Origin: Maribellus sp. YY47
GTDB lineage: Bacteria; Bacteroidota; Bacteroidia; Bacteroidales; Prolixibacteraceae
Length of the DNA: 64,000 bases
Reading direction: 5' to 3'
NCBI RefSeq assembly: GCF_023111095.1
Contig: NZ_JALGYW010000009.1
Location: 62,001-126,000 of the forward strand
Shown here: piece by piece, positions 33,023 through 42,863 of the stretch
Layout of the letters: every line of letters begins with the position of its first letter
Numbering within the stretch: the first letter of the stretch is position 1
Position numbers and translations under genes: made by a program
Notes under the pieces: model-generated
Database searches by the model: none
Told to the model about the DNA's origin: nothing
Seen by the model: only the letters and a program-made list of their open reading frames with translations

Positions 33023-34078
33023 ATGAAAACCATTATCACACCTATTTTTGTTCTGATTAGTTTAATTGCCTTTGGACAAAACAACGCAATCGGCGACTTA
33101 TGGAAATTGTACAGCTCACGCGATTTCGAATCGGTTATAGAAAAAGCAAAGCCACTTCTTAACAACGAACCCAACAACGCTGAATTAAACTTAATTATCG
33201 GCAGGTCTTATGCAGACAAGGCTGACTATCAAAATGCTGTTCCCTATCTTGAATCAACCGTAAAAAACGACAAAGACAATTCGTGGCAAAAAGCGTGGGC
33301 GTATACCTACCTCGGAACTTGCTATTTTATGTTGCAAAAATATGCGGAAGCAGAAAAATCTCTAAATGAATGCATAAGGCTTAATGCGACAAAAAATGCT
33401 ACAAACGACGCATACGGCAAGTCTTTACGTTTGGGATACAATGAGTTCTTTAATAGTTGGAAGATTGTTGAAACGGAACACTTTCGTTTTCATTTTCAGA
33501 AGATGGATGATGAAGATATTGCGATATATACTTCGGTAAGAGAAAAGGCTTTTACCAAAATAAATGGCTTTTTTAATAGTGCCTTACCCAAAAAGATTGA
33601 TTTTTTTGTTTGGGAATCAAGAGAAGATGCGAAAAGTGTTCTGAAAGCCAACTTAGGTTTTGCAAAGCCTGAATTTTGCGTTGTACATTCTCACTACCTA
33701 CAAACAAAAGGACATGAAATGACACATGTTATTTCAAACTATTCAACCACCATGCTGGCGAAAACGGAGCTGATTAACGAAGGAACAGCAGTATGTTTTG
33801 ATCAGTCGACCCAGGATAAAGAACAAATCGTAAAAGGCTGGCTAAAAGCAAACAGTAAAAAAGTAGCAATCAAAGAAATCTGGTCAAATTGGGGAGCCTT
33901 CCCGACAGAACTGACTTATCCGCTTTCTGGTCTATTTGTTAAAGCGTTGATTGAAAAATTCGGCCAGGAAAAATTTATGGCATTTTTTGGTGATCAAAGC
34001 TATGAACATGCAAAGGCAGTATTTGGAAACGAACTCGACACTTTGATCAGCAAGTTTGAAGAAAAAATTAATAGCTAA
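33023..34078 (+). CDS. Secreted TPR protein with gluzincin-type metallopeptidase domain
   Basis: A 351-residue protein. A signal peptide (about 1-19, IAFGQ) is followed by two to three TPR motifs at about 38-135 (AELNLIIGRSYADKADYQNA, AWAYTYLGTCYFMLQKYAEA). The C-terminal half resembles peptidase-MA-like gluzincins: HEMTH at about 230-234 and a downstream glutamate in ELINEGTAVCFD near 252. The zinc site appears complete, so a periplasmic or surface protease is likely. It stands alone, with no evident target. Confidence 0.8.
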   Translation: MKTIITPIFVLISLIAFGQNNAIGDLWKLYSSRDFESVIEKAKPLLNNEPNNAELNLIIGRSYADKADYQNAVPYLESTVKNDKDNSWQKAWAYTYLGTCYFMLQKYAEAEKSLNECIRLNATKNATNDAYGKSLRLGYNEFFNSWKIVETEHFRFHFQKMDDEDIAIYTSVREKAFTKINGFFNSALPKKIDFFVWESREDAKSVLKANLGFAKPEFCVVHSHYLQTKGHEMTHVISNYSTTMLAKTELINEGTAVCFDQSTQDKEQIVKGWLKANSKKVAIKEIWSNWGAFPTELTYPLSGLFVKALIEKFGQEKFMAFFGDQSYEHAKAVFGNELDTLISKFEEKINS

Positions 34079-34131
34079 TGCGGTTAGTTAAATTCAAATT
34101 CTAATCTTTACTACCCTTAAAACACCGGAAT

Positions 34132-34698
34132 ATGATAAAAGAATATTTCAAATCGTTCGATATACTTAGCCCGGAAGAACTGGAATTACCGGAAAGCCTG
34201 CTTCAGCCCAAAACACTGAAAAAAGGTGACTTTTTTATTAAAGCAGGTTCTGTTTGTAAAGAAGTGGCTTTTGTTTCTTCCGGTTTCTTCCGATCGTTTT
34301 ACCTCTCCTCGTCGGGTGAAGAAGTGACCTACTGTTTGCTCTTTAACAATTCGTTTGTTACCGCTTATTCGTCGTTTATTACACAAACCGCCACCGAGGA
34401 AAACATTCAGGCTTTGGCCGATGTCGAGATGATGACCATTTCGAAGCAAGCAGTGGAACAGTTGGAAAATACCAGTCCAAACTGGATGAAAATAATGAAG
34501 ATGATCGCCGAACGCGAATACATCAACCTAGAAAAAAGGATCTTCCTGCTGCAACGCGAAAATGCGGAAAAAAGATACCACGATTTGCTGAATAACTATC
34601 CCGAATACCTGAAGCTGATTCCCCTGAATTACCTGGCATCGTACCTGGGCATTACACAACGACACCTGAGCCGTTTGCGCAGGTCGGTTGCGAATTAG
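34132..34698 (+). CDS. Crp/Fnr family transcriptional regulator
   Basis: A 188-residue protein with an N-terminal cyclic-nucleotide-binding fold at about 20-115 (KKGDFFIKAGSVCKEVAFVSSGFFR) and a C-terminal helix-turn-helix at about 160-185 (LASYLGITQRHLSRLRRS). The phosphate-binding cassette of true cAMP sensors (GE..RA) is absent, as usual in this Bacteroidota subgroup, so the ligand is unknown. It lies 53 nt upstream of the NAD(P)H oxidoreductase, which it may control. Confidence 0.88.
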   Translation: MIKEYFKSFDILSPEELELPESLLQPKTLKKGDFFIKAGSVCKEVAFVSSGFFRSFYLSSSGEEVTYCLLFNNSFVTAYSSFITQTATEENIQALADVEMMTISKQAVEQLENTSPNWMKIMKMIAEREYINLEKRIFLLQRENAEKRYHDLLNNYPEYLKLIPLNYLASYLGITQRHLSRLRRSVAN

Positions 34699-34751
34699 AC
34701 AAATGTCCTTTCGTGCCGGCAATACAATACCTTTTTTTGCTGAAAAAAAGT

Positions 34752-35330
34752 ATGACTCAGGTATTAATCATTAACGGACACCCCGACAAACAAAGTTTTA
34801 ACCACGCACTGGCGGAGGCCTATAAAACGGGGGCTGCTCAAACAAACGCATCAGTCACTACGCTCAATATTGCCGATCTGGACTTTAATCCCAACCTGCA
34901 ATTTGGCTACCGCAAAAGAACCGATTGGGAACCCGACCTCGAAAATGCGATCGGCAAAATAAAAGCAGCGCAGCACATTGTGTGGATATTTCCGATGTGG
35001 TGGAGCGGATACCCGGCATTGATGAAAGGATTTATCGACCGGACCTTTTTGCCGGGAGTTACTTTTCAACCCGTAGAAGGAAAGCCGCTTCCCAAAAAAT
35101 TATTAAAAGGAAAAACTTCGCGAATTATCATTACATCGGATACTCCAAGCTGGTATGATGTTTTGTATTTAAGACGGCCCGCCATCAATCAGTTCAAAAA
35201 GGGAACACTGCAATTTTGCGGAATCGATCCGGTAAAGGTCACCTACATATCGCCCATAAAAAATTCGAGTGAAAAATTCAGGAACAAATGGCTAAAGAAA
35301 GTATCTTTATTGGGTGAACAACTGAAATGA
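34752..35330 (+). CDS. Flavodoxin-fold NAD(P)H-dependent oxidoreductase
   Basis: A 192-residue quinone-reductase-like enzyme (NQO1/MdaB group). VLIINGHPDKQSFNHALA at the start is the FMN/FAD phosphate loop, and IVWIFPMWWSGYPALMKGFI near 76-95 is the family signature; TFQPVEGKPLPKKLLKGK follows near 107. It reduces quinones or other acceptors with NAD(P)H. I chose the ATG at 34752 because translation from 34713 adds a segment absent from the family. It follows a Crp-type regulator gene, forming a likely two-gene unit. Confidence 0.88.
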   Translation: MTQVLIINGHPDKQSFNHALAEAYKTGAAQTNASVTTLNIADLDFNPNLQFGYRKRTDWEPDLENAIGKIKAAQHIVWIFPMWWSGYPALMKGFIDRTFLPGVTFQPVEGKPLPKKLLKGKTSRIIITSDTPSWYDVLYLRRPAINQFKKGTLQFCGIDPVKVTYISPIKNSSEKFRNKWLKKVSLLGEQLK

Positions 35331-35400
35331 TCCACTAACCGGAAATCAAGTATCCAGGGGCTAATATCAAACATCAATTTCAAATAATGAAGCGGGTGTC

Positions 35401-35617
35401 CAAAAGTAAAAACTCACGCAAAGAACGCCAAGTTTTACACAAAGCACGCAAAAATAGGCACTGACACTCATTACTTTGCGATCTTTGCGCTTCTTATGCA
35501 CCTTTGCGAGAACTTGGTTTAAAGGACTTTTGTGCACCTTCTTCCTTAATCCCGAAATTATCAAGTATCAAGCAACACGAGCATCGAGTATCCAGTATCG
35601 AATATCAAGTATCAAGC
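35401..35617. repeat. Dispersed CTTTGCG-type repeats and ATCAAGT heptamers
   Basis: 35410-35515 carries copies of GCAAAGAACGC / CTTTGCGATCTTTGCG in both orientations, a repeat type common between genes in Bacteroidota. 35560-35617 holds seven 7-bp units of the form ATCnAGT (two ATCAAGT/ATCAAGC pairs, ATCGAGT, ATCCAGT, ATCGAAT) interrupted by AACACGAGC. The region is between convergent genes and shows no coding signal. Confidence 0.75.
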
Positions 35618-35619
35618 AC

Positions 35620-38490
35620 CTAGATCCCCAGTTCCTGTTTCAGGAACCTGGCGGTGTGCGACTCTTTGTTTAACGCCACTTCTTCGGGAGTTCCGGTGCA
35701 AAGAATACGGCCTCCGTGTTTTCCGCCTTCGGGGCCCAGATCGATGATGTGGTCAGCCACTTTTATAACATCCAGGTTATGTTCGATCACAATCACCGTG
35801 TTTCCCTTTTCCACCAGTTTGTTCAGCACTTCGAGCAACACGCGGATATCTTCGAAATGCAGCCCGGTGGTGGGTTCATCGAGGATGTACAATGTTTTCC
35901 CAGTGTCGCGTTTGGCCAGTTCCGAAGCCAGTTTTACGCGCTGCGACTCTCCTCCCGAAAGCGTGGTCGACGACTGCCCCAGTGTGATGTAGCCCAGTCC
36001 CACTTCTTTCAAAGTCTCCAGTTTGGTGGAAATCGACGGAATATTCTCAAAAAACTCCACGCCCTGATTGATCGTCATATCCAACACATCGCTGATGGAT
36101 TTTCCCTTGTAGCGCACTTCCAGCGTTTCGCGGTTGTAGCGTTTGCCGTTGCATTTGTCGCAATGCACATACACATCGGGCAGGAAATTCATTTCGATAA
36201 GTTTGAGTCCCCCACCCTGGCACTCTTCACAACGTCCGCCTTTTACGTTAAACGAAAAACGCCCCGCCTTGTAGCCGCGAATCTTTGATTCGGGAAGCTG
36301 CGCAAACAGGTTTCGGATATCAGAAAATACGTTGGTATAAGTAACCGGGTTGGAGCGCGGCGTGCGTCCAATTGGCGACTGGTCCACACGGATCACCTTG
36401 TCGATCAGTTTCAGTCCTTCCACTTTTGTGTAAGGCAGCGGATCTTTTACGCTTTTGTAAAAATGCTGACTCAAAATGGGCTGCAGGGTCTCGTTGATCA
36501 GCGTTGATTTTCCGCTACCGGAAACACCGGTCACACAGATAAATTTTCCGAGCGGAATTTCCAGGTCCACATTCTGCAGATTATTCCCTGTGCATCCAAA
36601 TATCTTGAGTTTGTCCGACTTTCCGTTTCGCCGTTCAGCGGGAATTTCGATTTTCCGGCGATCGTTCAGGTAATCGGCGGTCAGTGTTTTAGCTTTCAGC
36701 ACCTCCTGAGGTTTTCCGGCGGCTACAATTTCACCACCGTGTCGTCCGGCCATCGGCCCCATGTCGATCAGGTGGTCGGCATGCATCATGGTATCTTTAT
36801 CGTGTTCCACCACCACCACCGAGTTTCCACTGTCGCGAAGTTGTTCCAGCGCCTGTATCAGTTTCAGGTTATCGCGGTGATGCAGCCCGATACTGGGCTC
36901 ATCGAGGATGTACAACACATTGACCAGCTGCGAACCAATTTGGGTAGCCAGGCGGATTCGCTGCGATTCTCCCCCGGATAGCGTTTGCGCGGTACGGTCG
37001 AGCGACAGGTAATTCAGGCCCACGCCCAGCATAAATCCGAGGCGGTCGCGAATTTCCTTGATTACTTCGACACCGATTACACGCTGGCGTTCGCTCACGC
37101 GTTCTTCCAAGCCATCGAGCCAGACTCCGAGTTCGTCGAGATCCATTTGTGCCAGTTCCGAAATATTTTTTCCGTCGATTTTAAAATGCAGCGACTCTTT
37201 TTTCAACCGCCGCCCGTGACATTCGGGGCATTCGATTTTCTTCACAAACTGGTTGGCCCACTTTTGCGCCGTTTTCGACGTATTTTCTTCGCGCTGGCCG
37301 TCGATGTACTTGATCACCCCTTCGTAGGTCATCATGTAATTCAGGCTATTTCCCAGCGGCGTATTTTTTAACTGAATGCGCTCGTTCGATCCGTACAAAA
37401 CAGCATCAACCCCCTCTTCCGAAATATCTTTCATCGGAGTTTGCAGATCGAAATCAAATTTCTCACCGAGAGCCTCAATCTGCCAGAAAATCAGCGAATT
37501 TTTGTAGGGCCCCAACGGAGCAATACCGCCCTTCCCGATACTTAGGTTTTTATCGGGAATCACTTTATCCATATCGATCTCGGTGATGCGCCCCAGCCCG
37601 TTACATTTGGGACAAGCGCCCTGTGGCGAGTTAAACGAAAAGTTGTGTGGTGCCGGTTCGGCATACGAAATCCCGGTAGTAGGACACATCAGCAAACGGC
37701 TGTAATATTTGGCCTCGCCGGTGTCGTTGTTAAGGATCATCAACACGCCATGCCCATGTTTCAGAGCAGTTTGAATGCTGTCTTTCAACCTTTTTGTGGA
37801 AGCCTCATCCACTACCAGTTTATCGATCAGTATTTCGATAAAGTGGTTTTTATACCGGTCCACCTTGTGGTTGTGGCGAAGTTCGGTTAACTCCCCATCC
37901 ACACGGGCAGTGAGAAAACCTTTGCGAAGGATCGACTCAAACAACTCGCGGTAATGCCCTTTCCGGCCTTTTACCACCGGTGCCAGGATGTGAATGCGTT
38001 TGCCTGCGAAATCGGTTTTAATGAGCTGGATGATTTTCTCTTCGGTGTACTTCACCATTTTTTCACCCGTATTGTACGAATAAGCTTCGCCCGCCCTCGC
38101 ATAAAGCAAACGCAGAAAGTCGTAAACCTCGGTAACCGTCCCAACGGTTGAACGCGGATTGCGCGTGGTCACTTTCTGTTCAATGGAAATAACGGGACTT
38201 AGCCCCGTGATTTTATCGACATCGGGGCGTTCCATGTTTCCCAGAAACGAACGCGCATAAGCCGAAAAAGTCTCGACGTAACGGCGCTGGCCTTCGGCGT
38301 AAATCGTGTCGAACGCAAGCGACGACTTGCCACTGCCGCTCAGCCCGGTAATCACGGTGAGTTTGTTACGGGGAATTTCCACATCCACATTTTTCAGGTT
38401 GTGGACACGCGCTCCATGTACAACAATTTTTTCTTCCGATTCAAGTTCAGCTAACTGAACTTCGGTATTTGCATTTACTTTTTCGGTCAT
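35620..38490 (-). CDS. uvrA: Excinuclease ABC subunit A
   Basis: A 956-residue DNA-damage recognition ATPase of nucleotide excision repair. Both ABC modules are intact: Walker [14 protein letters not shown] near 48 and [13 protein letters not shown] near 650, two LSGGESQR signatures, and Walker B motifs [13 protein letters not shown] and [13 protein letters not shown]. Zinc modules at [10 protein letters not shown] and [17 protein letters not shown] are complete. The module around residues 120-290 has lost cysteines ([10 protein letters not shown] and CPTTG where CxxC pairs are usual), a variation I believe is common in this phylum. It follows the lytic transglycosylase gene. Confidence 0.97.
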   Translation of the reverse strand: MTEKVNANTEVQLAELESEEKIVVHGARVHNLKNVDVEIPRNKLTVITGLSGSGKSSLAFDTIYAEGQRRYVETFSAYARSFLGNMERPDVDKITGLSPVISIEQKVTTRNPRSTVGTVTEVYDFLRLLYARAGEAYSYNTGEKMVKYTEEKIIQLIKTDFAGKRIHILAPVVKGRKGHYRELFESILRKGFLTARVDGELTELRHNHKVDRYKNHFIEILIDKLVVDEASTKRLKDSIQTALKHGHGVLMILNNDTGEAKYYSRLLMCPTTGISYAEPAPHNFSFNSPQGACPKCNGLGRITEIDMDKVIPDKNLSIGKGGIAPLGPYKNSLIFWQIEALGEKFDFDLQTPMKDISEEGVDAVLYGSNERIQLKNTPLGNSLNYMMTYEGVIKYIDGQREENTSKTAQKWANQFVKKIECPECHGRRLKKESLHFKIDGKNISELAQMDLDELGVWLDGLEERVSERQRVIGVEVIKEIRDRLGFMLGVGLNYLSLDRTAQTLSGGESQRIRLATQIGSQLVNVLYILDEPSIGLHHRDNLKLIQALEQLRDSGNSVVVVEHDKDTMMHADHLIDMGPMAGRHGGEIVAAGKPQEVLKAKTLTADYLNDRRKIEIPAERRNGKSDKLKIFGCTGNNLQNVDLEIPLGKFICVTGVSGSGKSTLINETLQPILSQHFYKSVKDPLPYTKVEGLKLIDKVIRVDQSPIGRTPRSNPVTYTNVFSDIRNLFAQLPESKIRGYKAGRFSFNVKGGRCEECQGGGLKLIEMNFLPDVYVHCDKCNGKRYNRETLEVRYKGKSISDVLDMTINQGVEFFENIPSISTKLETLKEVGLGYITLGQSSTTLSGGESQRVKLASELAKRDTGKTLYILDEPTTGLHFEDIRVLLEVLNKLVEKGNTVIVIEHNLDVIKVADHIIDLGPEGGKHGGRILCTGTPEEVALNKESHTARFLKQELGI

Positions 38491-38541
38491 TTGCTTCTAA
38501 AATCTTCTCCTGTTTGTTATCTGACAATGAAACAACAAACT

Positions 38542-39456
38542 CTACAACTGAGGTATTTCTACCCAATATCTTTTTTTACCGGAATAGGTCAATGTATTTT
38601 CCCGCAGCCAGGGATTAAAGTCTTTGAATACCTTGTAACTCAATCCCTGTTCTTTTGCATAATCGGTAAAATTGGCCACCGACCCCGTAATTTCAACTTT
38701 TTTAATTGGAATGACCGGATATTTTTCTTTGTCGGCCACATAAAAATTGTATTTCTCGGGATTCTCGAGGATAAGTTTTAATGCCACAATGCGGTAAACA
38801 TAGCGGGCAGTTTCTGTGGTAATCAGTAAATCGTAATAGTCGTCTTCTTTCTGAACATCCATTTGTTTTTGCACACCATTCATTCCCCGGTTATACGACG
38901 CGGCCACCATGGTCCAGCTGCCAAATTTTTTGTAGCCATCCTTCAGGTAAGCACATGCTGCGCGTGTGGATTTCTCGATATGGTAACGTTCGTCCACCTC
39001 GCTGTTGACTTCCAATCCATAATCTGTGGCGGTTCCTTTCAGAAACTGCCAGAATCCGGCTGCACTGGCCGGCGAAATGGCCCGCGGATTGAACCCACTT
39101 TCGGCCACAGCCAGGTATTTAAAGTCGTCGTGAATCCCCTCTTCTTTCAAAATGGACTCAATGATCGGCAAATAACGGGGCGCCAGTTTGATTAAGCGAA
39201 TCGTTTGCGAATGAAAATAGGCATTGGAAAGCAATTCGCGATCGAGTGCTTCTTTCACATAAAAACGATCGAGTGGCATGGGTTCGCCGGCAAAACTTAC
39301 TTTTTCAGGAATTTCAACCGCCTCAAAACGTACTCCTTTTTTAGACGTGTCCTTTGGGTCTTCCGGTTTTGCCGAGCCCAGCAACATCAAAATCAGAACT
39401 ACATTACCCACCAATAACACCGGCACTGACATTTTCCACCATTTCTTCTCCATCAT
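38542..39456 (-). CDS. Membrane-anchored lytic transglycosylase (SLT domain)
   Basis: A 304-residue enzyme that cleaves peptidoglycan glycan strands. One N-terminal membrane anchor (about 9-28) places the SLT domain (about 95-220) outside the membrane. The catalytic Glu is in YLAVAESGFNPRAIS near 116-130, followed by GFWQFLKGTATDYGLEV and AASYNRG motifs. Unlike the operon member at 58.6-60.1 kb, the active site is complete. No LysM domain is present. It lies 51 nt upstream of uvrA in the same direction. Confidence 0.93.
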   Translation of the reverse strand: MMEKKWWKMSVPVLLVGNVVLILMLLGSAKPEDPKDTSKKGVRFEAVEIPEKVSFAGEPMPLDRFYVKEALDRELLSNAYFHSQTIRLIKLAPRYLPIIESILKEEGIHDDFKYLAVAESGFNPRAISPASAAGFWQFLKGTATDYGLEVNSEVDERYHIEKSTRAACAYLKDGYKKFGSWTMVAASYNRGMNGVQKQMDVQKEDDYYDLLITTETARYVYRIVALKLILENPEKYNFYVADKEKYPVIPIKKVEITGSVANFTDYAKEQGLSYKVFKDFNPWLRENTLTYSGKKRYWVEIPQL

Positions 39457-39563
39457 ATTGTGTCATGTTTTTGTTTCGGGCGCACCAGGGCATCAAAATA
39501 ACTGCATCCGACTGCGCCAAAAATTAATCTTCAAAAATACATTTTTACCCTTGGTTAACAATG

Positions 39564-39592
39564 AAAAAGGCCTGACTGTTTGTCAAGCCTTA
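39564..39592 (-). terminator. Intrinsic terminator after the LVIVD lipoprotein gene
   Basis: On the minus strand AAGGCTTGAC pairs with GTCAGGCCTT around AAACA, followed by five Ts. Confidence 0.8.
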
Positions 39593-39663
39593 AAATATAT
39601 TTTTCTTTTGCTGAAGTTATGCACTATCTTTTCCCGGCATTCTTCCTGAATACTGATTATCAA

Positions 39664-40947
39664 TTAATCGGCATCCGCAACCGGAATAAAACTTAATTGC
39701 TGAATATTCTGAAGATTTGAATAATCATAGAGATAAAATCCATCTTCGCCAATCATAAACAGGTAATCGTTTAGTGGAATCACATCGTAGGCATTGATGT
39801 TGGGGAAAGTGGCGATCTTGTTCTCTGAAATATGTGTTTTATCACTGGCATCGTACACCTTAAGTCCGGCGTCTCCATCGCAAACAAACAGAATATCGTC
39901 GTCGATTCCCAGCCCGTAAGGACCTTCCAGCGGATAAGAAGCAAGCAGCGTGTTGTTCACATAATTGTCCGACAACCGAAGCACATCGAGCCGGTTTACG
40001 CTTCCGCCACAAGTGTTCCCGCCGCGCAGTGTAATGTAGGCATAACCATCTGCTACCACCACCGGATCGCAACTGGTGATATGCCAAAACGTGCTTAAAT
40101 AACTGGGAACGGTGGGTACTTCGAGGCTAAATACGCGCATACCCGACTGTGTTCCCAAAAACATGTGATCGTCGTAGATAAACATCGTTTCCACATCCCA
40201 GCCCACACCTTGCTGACCAATCTTTTTAGGCTTGGCATCATCACTCACATCAAAAAGATGAAGCATGGAACGATCAACCGTATATAAATACGAGTTATAC
40301 AAACCAAAGCGCGCCATGGAACCTCCCACTCCAAAGGTACTTCCCCCTGCAGCGGAACCGCCTCCGTTGGCCAAATCGGCCAGGGCAAAATCTTCACGGG
40401 CAGAATAGAAATAGATCGGATAATAGTGGTATTCCATTTCCTGCCGAACGCGTGTAATTTCCCAATCAACCACCACGCCTTTCTCTTCATCAATATCGGC
40501 AAGTCGGTAATTTTCGTCGTAAGGTGGCAGGGTGTAAGGGAACACGTCTTCCACCCGATCCACTTCAGCCGGATGGTCAATATCGCTGATATCGATGGCC
40601 ACCAAATCAACATAACTGTCAGCATACAGCGTGTTGTTTCTGATGGCAATGTCGACATTCCCGGGAATTTCGATAAAACCAATATTCTCCGGATCAGCCG
40701 GATTGGTCATATCCAAAATATGAATCCCTTCAAACATTTCATTTACAAACAAGAGGTTGTCTTTGAAATAGATTTTACCGGGAACTTTCAACTCGCGTGA
40801 TTCCGTCACTTTTACGGCCGACCGCAGTTCTTCGTAAGTAAGATAAACCGGTGAGTTTGCCGTAAATTCTTCGGTGTATTCATCCTTACAGGCCCATAAC
40901 GAGAAGAGCAAAACAAGGAGGCCAAATATATTTTGTATTGTTTTCAT
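39664..40947 (-). CDS. LVIVD-repeat beta-propeller lipoprotein
   Basis: A 427-residue lipoprotein (lipobox LWAC, Cys at about 20). The mature protein is built of about six repeats of the LVIVD type, each with a strand like GIHILDMTNPADPENIG or LVAIDISDIDHPAEVDR, which fold into a beta-propeller. A glycine-rich loop (GGGSAAGGSTFGVGGS) is inserted near residue 200. Such proteins are surface or periplasmic and their ligands are unknown. It follows the beta-barrel gene after 12 nt, so the two are co-transcribed and may be partners. Confidence 0.85.
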   Translation of the reverse strand: MKTIQNIFGLLVLLFSLWACKDEYTEEFTANSPVYLTYEELRSAVKVTESRELKVPGKIYFKDNLLFVNEMFEGIHILDMTNPADPENIGFIEIPGNVDIAIRNNTLYADSYVDLVAIDISDIDHPAEVDRVEDVFPYTLPPYDENYRLADIDEEKGVVVDWEITRVRQEMEYHYYPIYFYSAREDFALADLANGGGSAAGGSTFGVGGSMARFGLYNSYLYTVDRSMLHLFDVSDDAKPKKIGQQGVGWDVETMFIYDDHMFLGTQSGMRVFSLEVPTVPSYLSTFWHITSCDPVVVADGYAYITLRGGNTCGGSVNRLDVLRLSDNYVNNTLLASYPLEGPYGLGIDDDILFVCDGDAGLKVYDASDKTHISENKIATFPNINAYDVIPLNDYLFMIGEDGFYLYDYSNLQNIQQLSFIPVADAD

Positions 40948-40959
40948 TGATTTAATTTT

Positions 40960-41730
40960 TTAGTTAAAGATGATACCCAGTTTAACCGTTAAGCGGTTGT
41001 AGTCGATGTCGAGTTCGTAATCGTTCTCACCGGAATAATTCAGTCGGTGGTATTGGTATCCCACTGCGAAATTCATCCCAAACGAGGGAGAAAACATATG
41101 CTGATAGCCGATTCCGGGGTTTATGAGAAACCCGCCTTTACTATCCAGCGACTGTGTTCCGCTTGTTCCCGGCCAGGGCCAGTAGCTGATCCAGTCGGGT
41201 ACAACATCGTAATACACAGCGTTTGATTCCTCGATAGGAACCTGGTAACCGGTTTTCAGAAAGAAATAGGGAGACGAAGGGTACTGGTGCAGTTTGTACT
41301 CGAAATTGACAAATACCGGCAGAAAAGACTCCTTTAAAAATTCGATTCCCGTTCCAAGTCCCGCAGAAAAATGTGGATTTATGCGGTAATTTATGGATCC
41401 GGTCATACTAAAAGGAGCATTCTGGCTGTTATCGGAATTACCTACGAGTACACCCAGTTCGATCCGGTAAAAGAATTTTGAATCGGGCATCAAAGGCTTT
41501 GCACTTCTACAATCGCCAACCCTTTTTGCAGCGATGGTATCGATCTCACTTCGGCTAAAAACCCAGAGATTTCCGGCGGTAAATACACTCACATTTTTCT
41601 GATCGGAAGAATACGAATATTTTCCTTTCAGAATGGTCCCGTTTTTCAGGTAGATGAACCCTTTGTCGGCTTGCGGAAACGCTGCAAGCGATACAACCAG
41701 GGCAAACAGTAACAGACACAATTTTTTCAT
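40960..41730 (-). CDS. Outer-membrane beta-barrel protein
   Basis: A 256-residue protein. A signal peptide (about 1-20) precedes a short beta segment (GFIYLKNGTILKGKYSYSS) and an eight-to-ten-stranded barrel at about 88-256, with alternating hydrophobic strands such as NPHFSAGLGTGIEF and FGMNFAVGYQYHRL and a C-terminal LGIIFN. It resembles small porin-like barrels without enzymatic motifs. It is first in a two-gene unit with the LVIVD lipoprotein. Confidence 0.82.
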   Translation of the reverse strand: MKKLCLLLFALVVSLAAFPQADKGFIYLKNGTILKGKYSYSSDQKNVSVFTAGNLWVFSRSEIDTIAAKRVGDCRSAKPLMPDSKFFYRIELGVLVGNSDNSQNAPFSMTGSINYRINPHFSAGLGTGIEFLKESFLPVFVNFEYKLHQYPSSPYFFLKTGYQVPIEESNAVYYDVVPDWISYWPWPGTSGTQSLDSKGGFLINPGIGYQHMFSPSFGMNFAVGYQYHRLNYSGENDYELDIDYNRLTVKLGIIFN

Positions 41731-41876
41731 TGGCTTTAGATTACAGGTTATTAATGAAACGATTCGAAACCAAGCTTAATAAAATCAAGAATTTTGAACA
41801 CAGATCAAAAGTTTGGTTTGGGTATAGATGCACAAAGTGACAGGAAGGTTGCGTTGGAGCAAATGATCTTTTGTAC

Positions 41877-41916
41877 AAAAAAAACCACCACCCGTTAGGC
41901 AACGGACAGCGGTTTT
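41877..41916 (-). terminator. Intrinsic terminator after the plug-only gene
   Basis: On the minus strand AAAACCGC..CCGTT-GCCT-AACGGG..GGTTTTTTTT: a bulged stem followed by a T-run (forward A-run 41877-41883). Confidence 0.75.
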
Positions 41917-42006
41917 AATACTTAACAGAATTATCCTACGCTAGTACGGCATTATCATACACACGAGGGTAAATATTTTTAATTCGGTCTGGTAATTACA
42001 TGCGGG

Positions 42007-42690
42007 TTAATTTCCGGATTTAGTCTTCACCACAATTACGCCTCCCATTCCTCTTGTACCATAGCGAGCCGAAGCTGCTGCTCCTTTCAGTACATCGATT
42101 GATTTTACCTGAGAGGGTGGAATATTCGCAAAAACCGAAAATTCAACAATCGTGCCGTCAACTACCAAAAGCGCCGGTGTAGGACCTTCATTCAAAGTTG
42201 TTGTGCCGCGAATATTGACCATATTCGAACCAACCGACACCCCGGAAACTCTTCCTTCGATTGCCTCAAAAATGGTCCGGTAGGCACTGTAATCGGGACC
42301 GGCTTCCAAATGTGCTATCGCATAATTCAACTGTTTTTCGCTGATATGCCCGTAACCCGTAGCCGCTTCAAAATACTTTTCGCCTTTTTTATAGGGCAAA
42401 TCAACCTTAATGGAATCGCCTTCATTAAAGCCCGAAACTTTTATTTTTTTTGATGTAAAGCCATGTGCTTCAAAAGTCAATTTCTCTGCTTCATCGCAAA
42501 CCAATGAAAAATTTCCGTTCTCGTCTGAAAAATACTCCTTATCCAAATTCTTCCCTGTGATAAGTACTTTATTAAGTGGGATTTCCCCGAATGTGGTCAC
42601 TTTGCCTTTTACGTCTCTTTTTTGAGCCACAAGCGGCTGATAACAGGAAGCAGCAAAAAAAAGAAACAGCAGTATTAGTTTAGTTTTCAT
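42007..42690 (-). CDS. TonB-receptor plug-only protein (CarboxypepD_reg + plug, no barrel)
   Basis: A 227-residue exported protein. The signal peptide covers about 1-22, a carboxypeptidase-regulatory-like domain about 26-85 (VKGKVTTFGEIPLNKVLITG), and a SusC-type plug about 115-225. The plug ends VKSIDVLKGAAASARYGTRG-MGGVIVVKTKSGN, and a stop codon follows exactly where a barrel would begin. A terminator lies 90 nt downstream and there is no barrel remnant in the gap, so this looks like a complete short protein. I chose the ATG at 42690. It may modulate receptors or TonB, but that is speculation. It lies downstream of the SusC/SusD operon behind that operon's own terminator. Confidence 0.82.
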   Translation of the reverse strand: MKTKLILLFLFFAASCYQPLVAQKRDVKGKVTTFGEIPLNKVLITGKNLDKEYFSDENGNFSLVCDEAEKLTFEAHGFTSKKIKVSGFNEGDSIKVDLPYKKGEKYFEAATGYGHISEKQLNYAIAHLEAGPDYSAYRTIFEAIEGRVSGVSVGSNMVNIRGTTTLNEGPTPALLVVDGTIVEFSVFANIPPSQVKSIDVLKGAAASARYGTRGMGGVIVVKTKSGN

Positions 42691-42790
42691 TTTGAAAGAA
42701 TTTTTAATGATTACTACTCCAGCCCAAAGCACAACATCTCAAAGCTTGGTTTCGCAGGAAGGGCATATCGTCCTTTTACGTGAAAATGCG

Positions 42791-42824
42791 AAAAAACCGC
42801 TGAACAAAAACGATCAGCGGTTTA
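42791..42824 (-). terminator. Intrinsic terminator after susD-like gene
   Basis: AAACCGCTGA pairs with TCAGCGGTTT across a 10-nt loop; six Ts follow on the minus strand. Confidence 0.88.
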
Positions 42825-42863
42825 TTCAACTAACAAATTTGCCTATCTAGTATTAATCTAAAT

